A stretch of DNA of 15,050 bases. It comes from Bdellovibrio sp. (GTDB taxonomy: Bacteria; Bdellovibrionota; Bdellovibrionia; Bdellovibrionales; Bdellovibrionaceae). The stretch is from contig PSRN01000014.1 of NCBI GenBank assembly GCA_003176075.1, positions 1 to 15,050 on the forward strand, given 5' to 3'. The translations under genes were made by a program, and so were the position numbers. This document shows, piece after piece, positions 14,396 through 15,050 of the stretch. Below the pieces are notes generated by a model that was not told the DNA's origin, ran no database searches, and saw only the letters and a list, made by a program, of their open reading frames with translations. Numbering within the stretch: position 1 is the stretch's first letter; each line of letters opens with the position of its first letter.

Positions 14396-15050
14396 ATGAT
14401 TTTCAATAATAAACTGGCAGCTATTGCTTTGCTTTCGTCCGCTCTTGTTTTTGTGAACTGTACGAACAAAGCTTTTGAAGTCGGGCTCGAGGCGCAAAAG
14501 GCAAGTACTTTGACGACGGATACGGTCTTTCCGACCAATACGACGTCGACAGATCCCGCGACCAACCCGAATAACACCTCAACCACAGGACAAGTCACCA
14601 TCACACCCGGCGACACCGCCTCGGGAACGATCAACGTTGGCAACACAACGACCACCGGAGGAACGCTGTCCGTGGGCAACACAACGGTCACTGGTGGAAC
14701 TGTCGCAACCACGGGTGGATCAACCGCCGGGGGCGGAAACACCGGAACAACGAGTGGTGGCTGCTGCGGTACAACGACCGTCGGTGGCGACACCTCGACC
14801 ACCAGTGGTACGACCACGACGACCGGAACAACAACGACCACTGGAACGACAACTGTTACTGGCGGAACCACTGCCGGCGGCAGCTGTTGCGGTACAACGA
14901 CCGTCGGTGGCGATACCTCGACCACCGGTGGCACCACCGCGACGACTGGAACAACAACGACAAGTGGAACCATGGCGACGGGTGGAACAACCACGACCAC
15001 CACCACTATTGGAACTGTCGCAACGACCGGTGGAACATGCCAGGGCCGGG
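14396..15050 (+). CDS. Thr/Gly-rich repetitive lipoprotein, 3' end outside window
   Basis: An open frame of 218 complete codons runs to the window edge with no stop. The ATG has AGAGGAG 8 bases upstream. The signal MIFNNKLAAIALLSSALVFV is followed by Asn-Cys (Cys22), a lipoprotein-type leader with an unusual Asn before the Cys, so lipidation is likely but not certain. The mature part is almost entirely Thr, Gly, Ser, Val and Asn, with blocks such as GNTTTTGG and GNTTVTGG. A longer unit starting CCGTTTVGGDTSTT occurs twice, 41 residues apart, and each copy opens with a Cys-Cys pair. Such composition fits an extended, stalk-like or beta-helical surface protein; no enzyme domain is visible. The opposite strand is also open here and reads as Val/Pro-rich, but only as a shadow of ACC/GGN codons. 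Confidence 0.82.
   Translation, partial: MIFNNKLAAIALLSSALVFVNCTNKAFEVGLEAQKASTLTTDTVFPTNTTSTDPATNPNNTSTTGQVTITPGDTASGTINVGNTTTTGGTLSVGNTTVTGGTVATTGGSTAGGGNTGTTSGGCCGTTTVGGDTSTTSGTTTTTGTTTTTGTTTVTGGTTAGGSCCGTTTVGGDTSTTGGTTATTGTTTTSGTMATGGTTTTTTTIGTVATTGGTCQGR
14760..15005 (+). repeat. 123-base tandem repeat within the Thr/Gly-rich lipoprotein gene
   Basis: Two units begin at 14760 and 14883. The first about 67 bases of each are nearly identical, with a handful of mostly synonymous changes; after that the units diverge but keep the Thr/Gly pattern. The period is exactly 41 codons, so copy-number change stays in frame. Further units may follow beyond the window. Confidence 0.75.

Noticed and set aside
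14368..15006. Minus-strand open frame giving a Val/Pro-rich protein
   Set aside because: It is the mirror of ACC/GGN (Thr/Gly) codons of the plus-strand lipoprotein, which has a ribosome binding site and a signal peptide.

Overview
The window looks like chromosome of a Gram-negative bacterium with a complex cell envelope. There are Sec signal peptides, a lipoprotein-type leader, class III (type IV pilin-like) prepilin signals and a Cys-rich exported protein. The style resembles Bdellovibrionota or other former deltaproteobacterial lineages, but no rRNA or marker gene is present, so this placement is an inference. I see no rRNA, tRNA, CRISPR array, integrase or transposase.

Layout. (1) 1-4521, minus strand: a compact, translationally coupled operon, read right to left. 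It encodes an 849-aa prepilin-like protein, a 156-aa prepilin, a 344-aa prepilin and an exported protein cut by the window edge. Gene junctions overlap by 4, 4 and 10 bases. This looks like a minor-pilin or pseudopilin operon whose first product is very large and could be a pilus-tip or surface component. (2) 4743-6002, plus strand: two secreted proteins of unknown function, the first with a Ser/Asn/Lys-rich linker and a small Cys module. (3) 6151-7333: a DUF4143-type AAA ATPase preceded by two copies of a 30-bp AT-rich palindrome. (4) 7367-8179, minus: a secreted protein of unknown function, with an 11-bp-periodic repeat in the long gap upstream. (5) 8489-11034: an N-formylglutamate amidohydrolase (minus) divergent from a PduO-type cob(I)alamin adenosyltransferase that overlaps a GNAT-like gene. 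(6) 11073-13901, minus: a 942-aa exported helical protein with eight consecutive cysteine pairs and no family I recognise. (7) 13902-14395: a gene-free stretch with a REP-like palindrome, an 8-bp inverted repeat and the leader of the next gene. (8) 14396-15050, plus: a Thr/Gly-rich repetitive lipoprotein, cut by the window edge.

Metabolic genes (the formylglutamate deformylase-like enzyme and the B12 adenosyltransferase) sit between surface genes and do not form one pathway. The most distinctive signals are a hexanucleotide repeat that encodes a signal-peptide core, a REP-like palindrome inside a prepilin leader with a near-identical copy 12.7 kb away, the tandem palindromic operator of the ATPase gene, and the cysteine-pair repeat protein.
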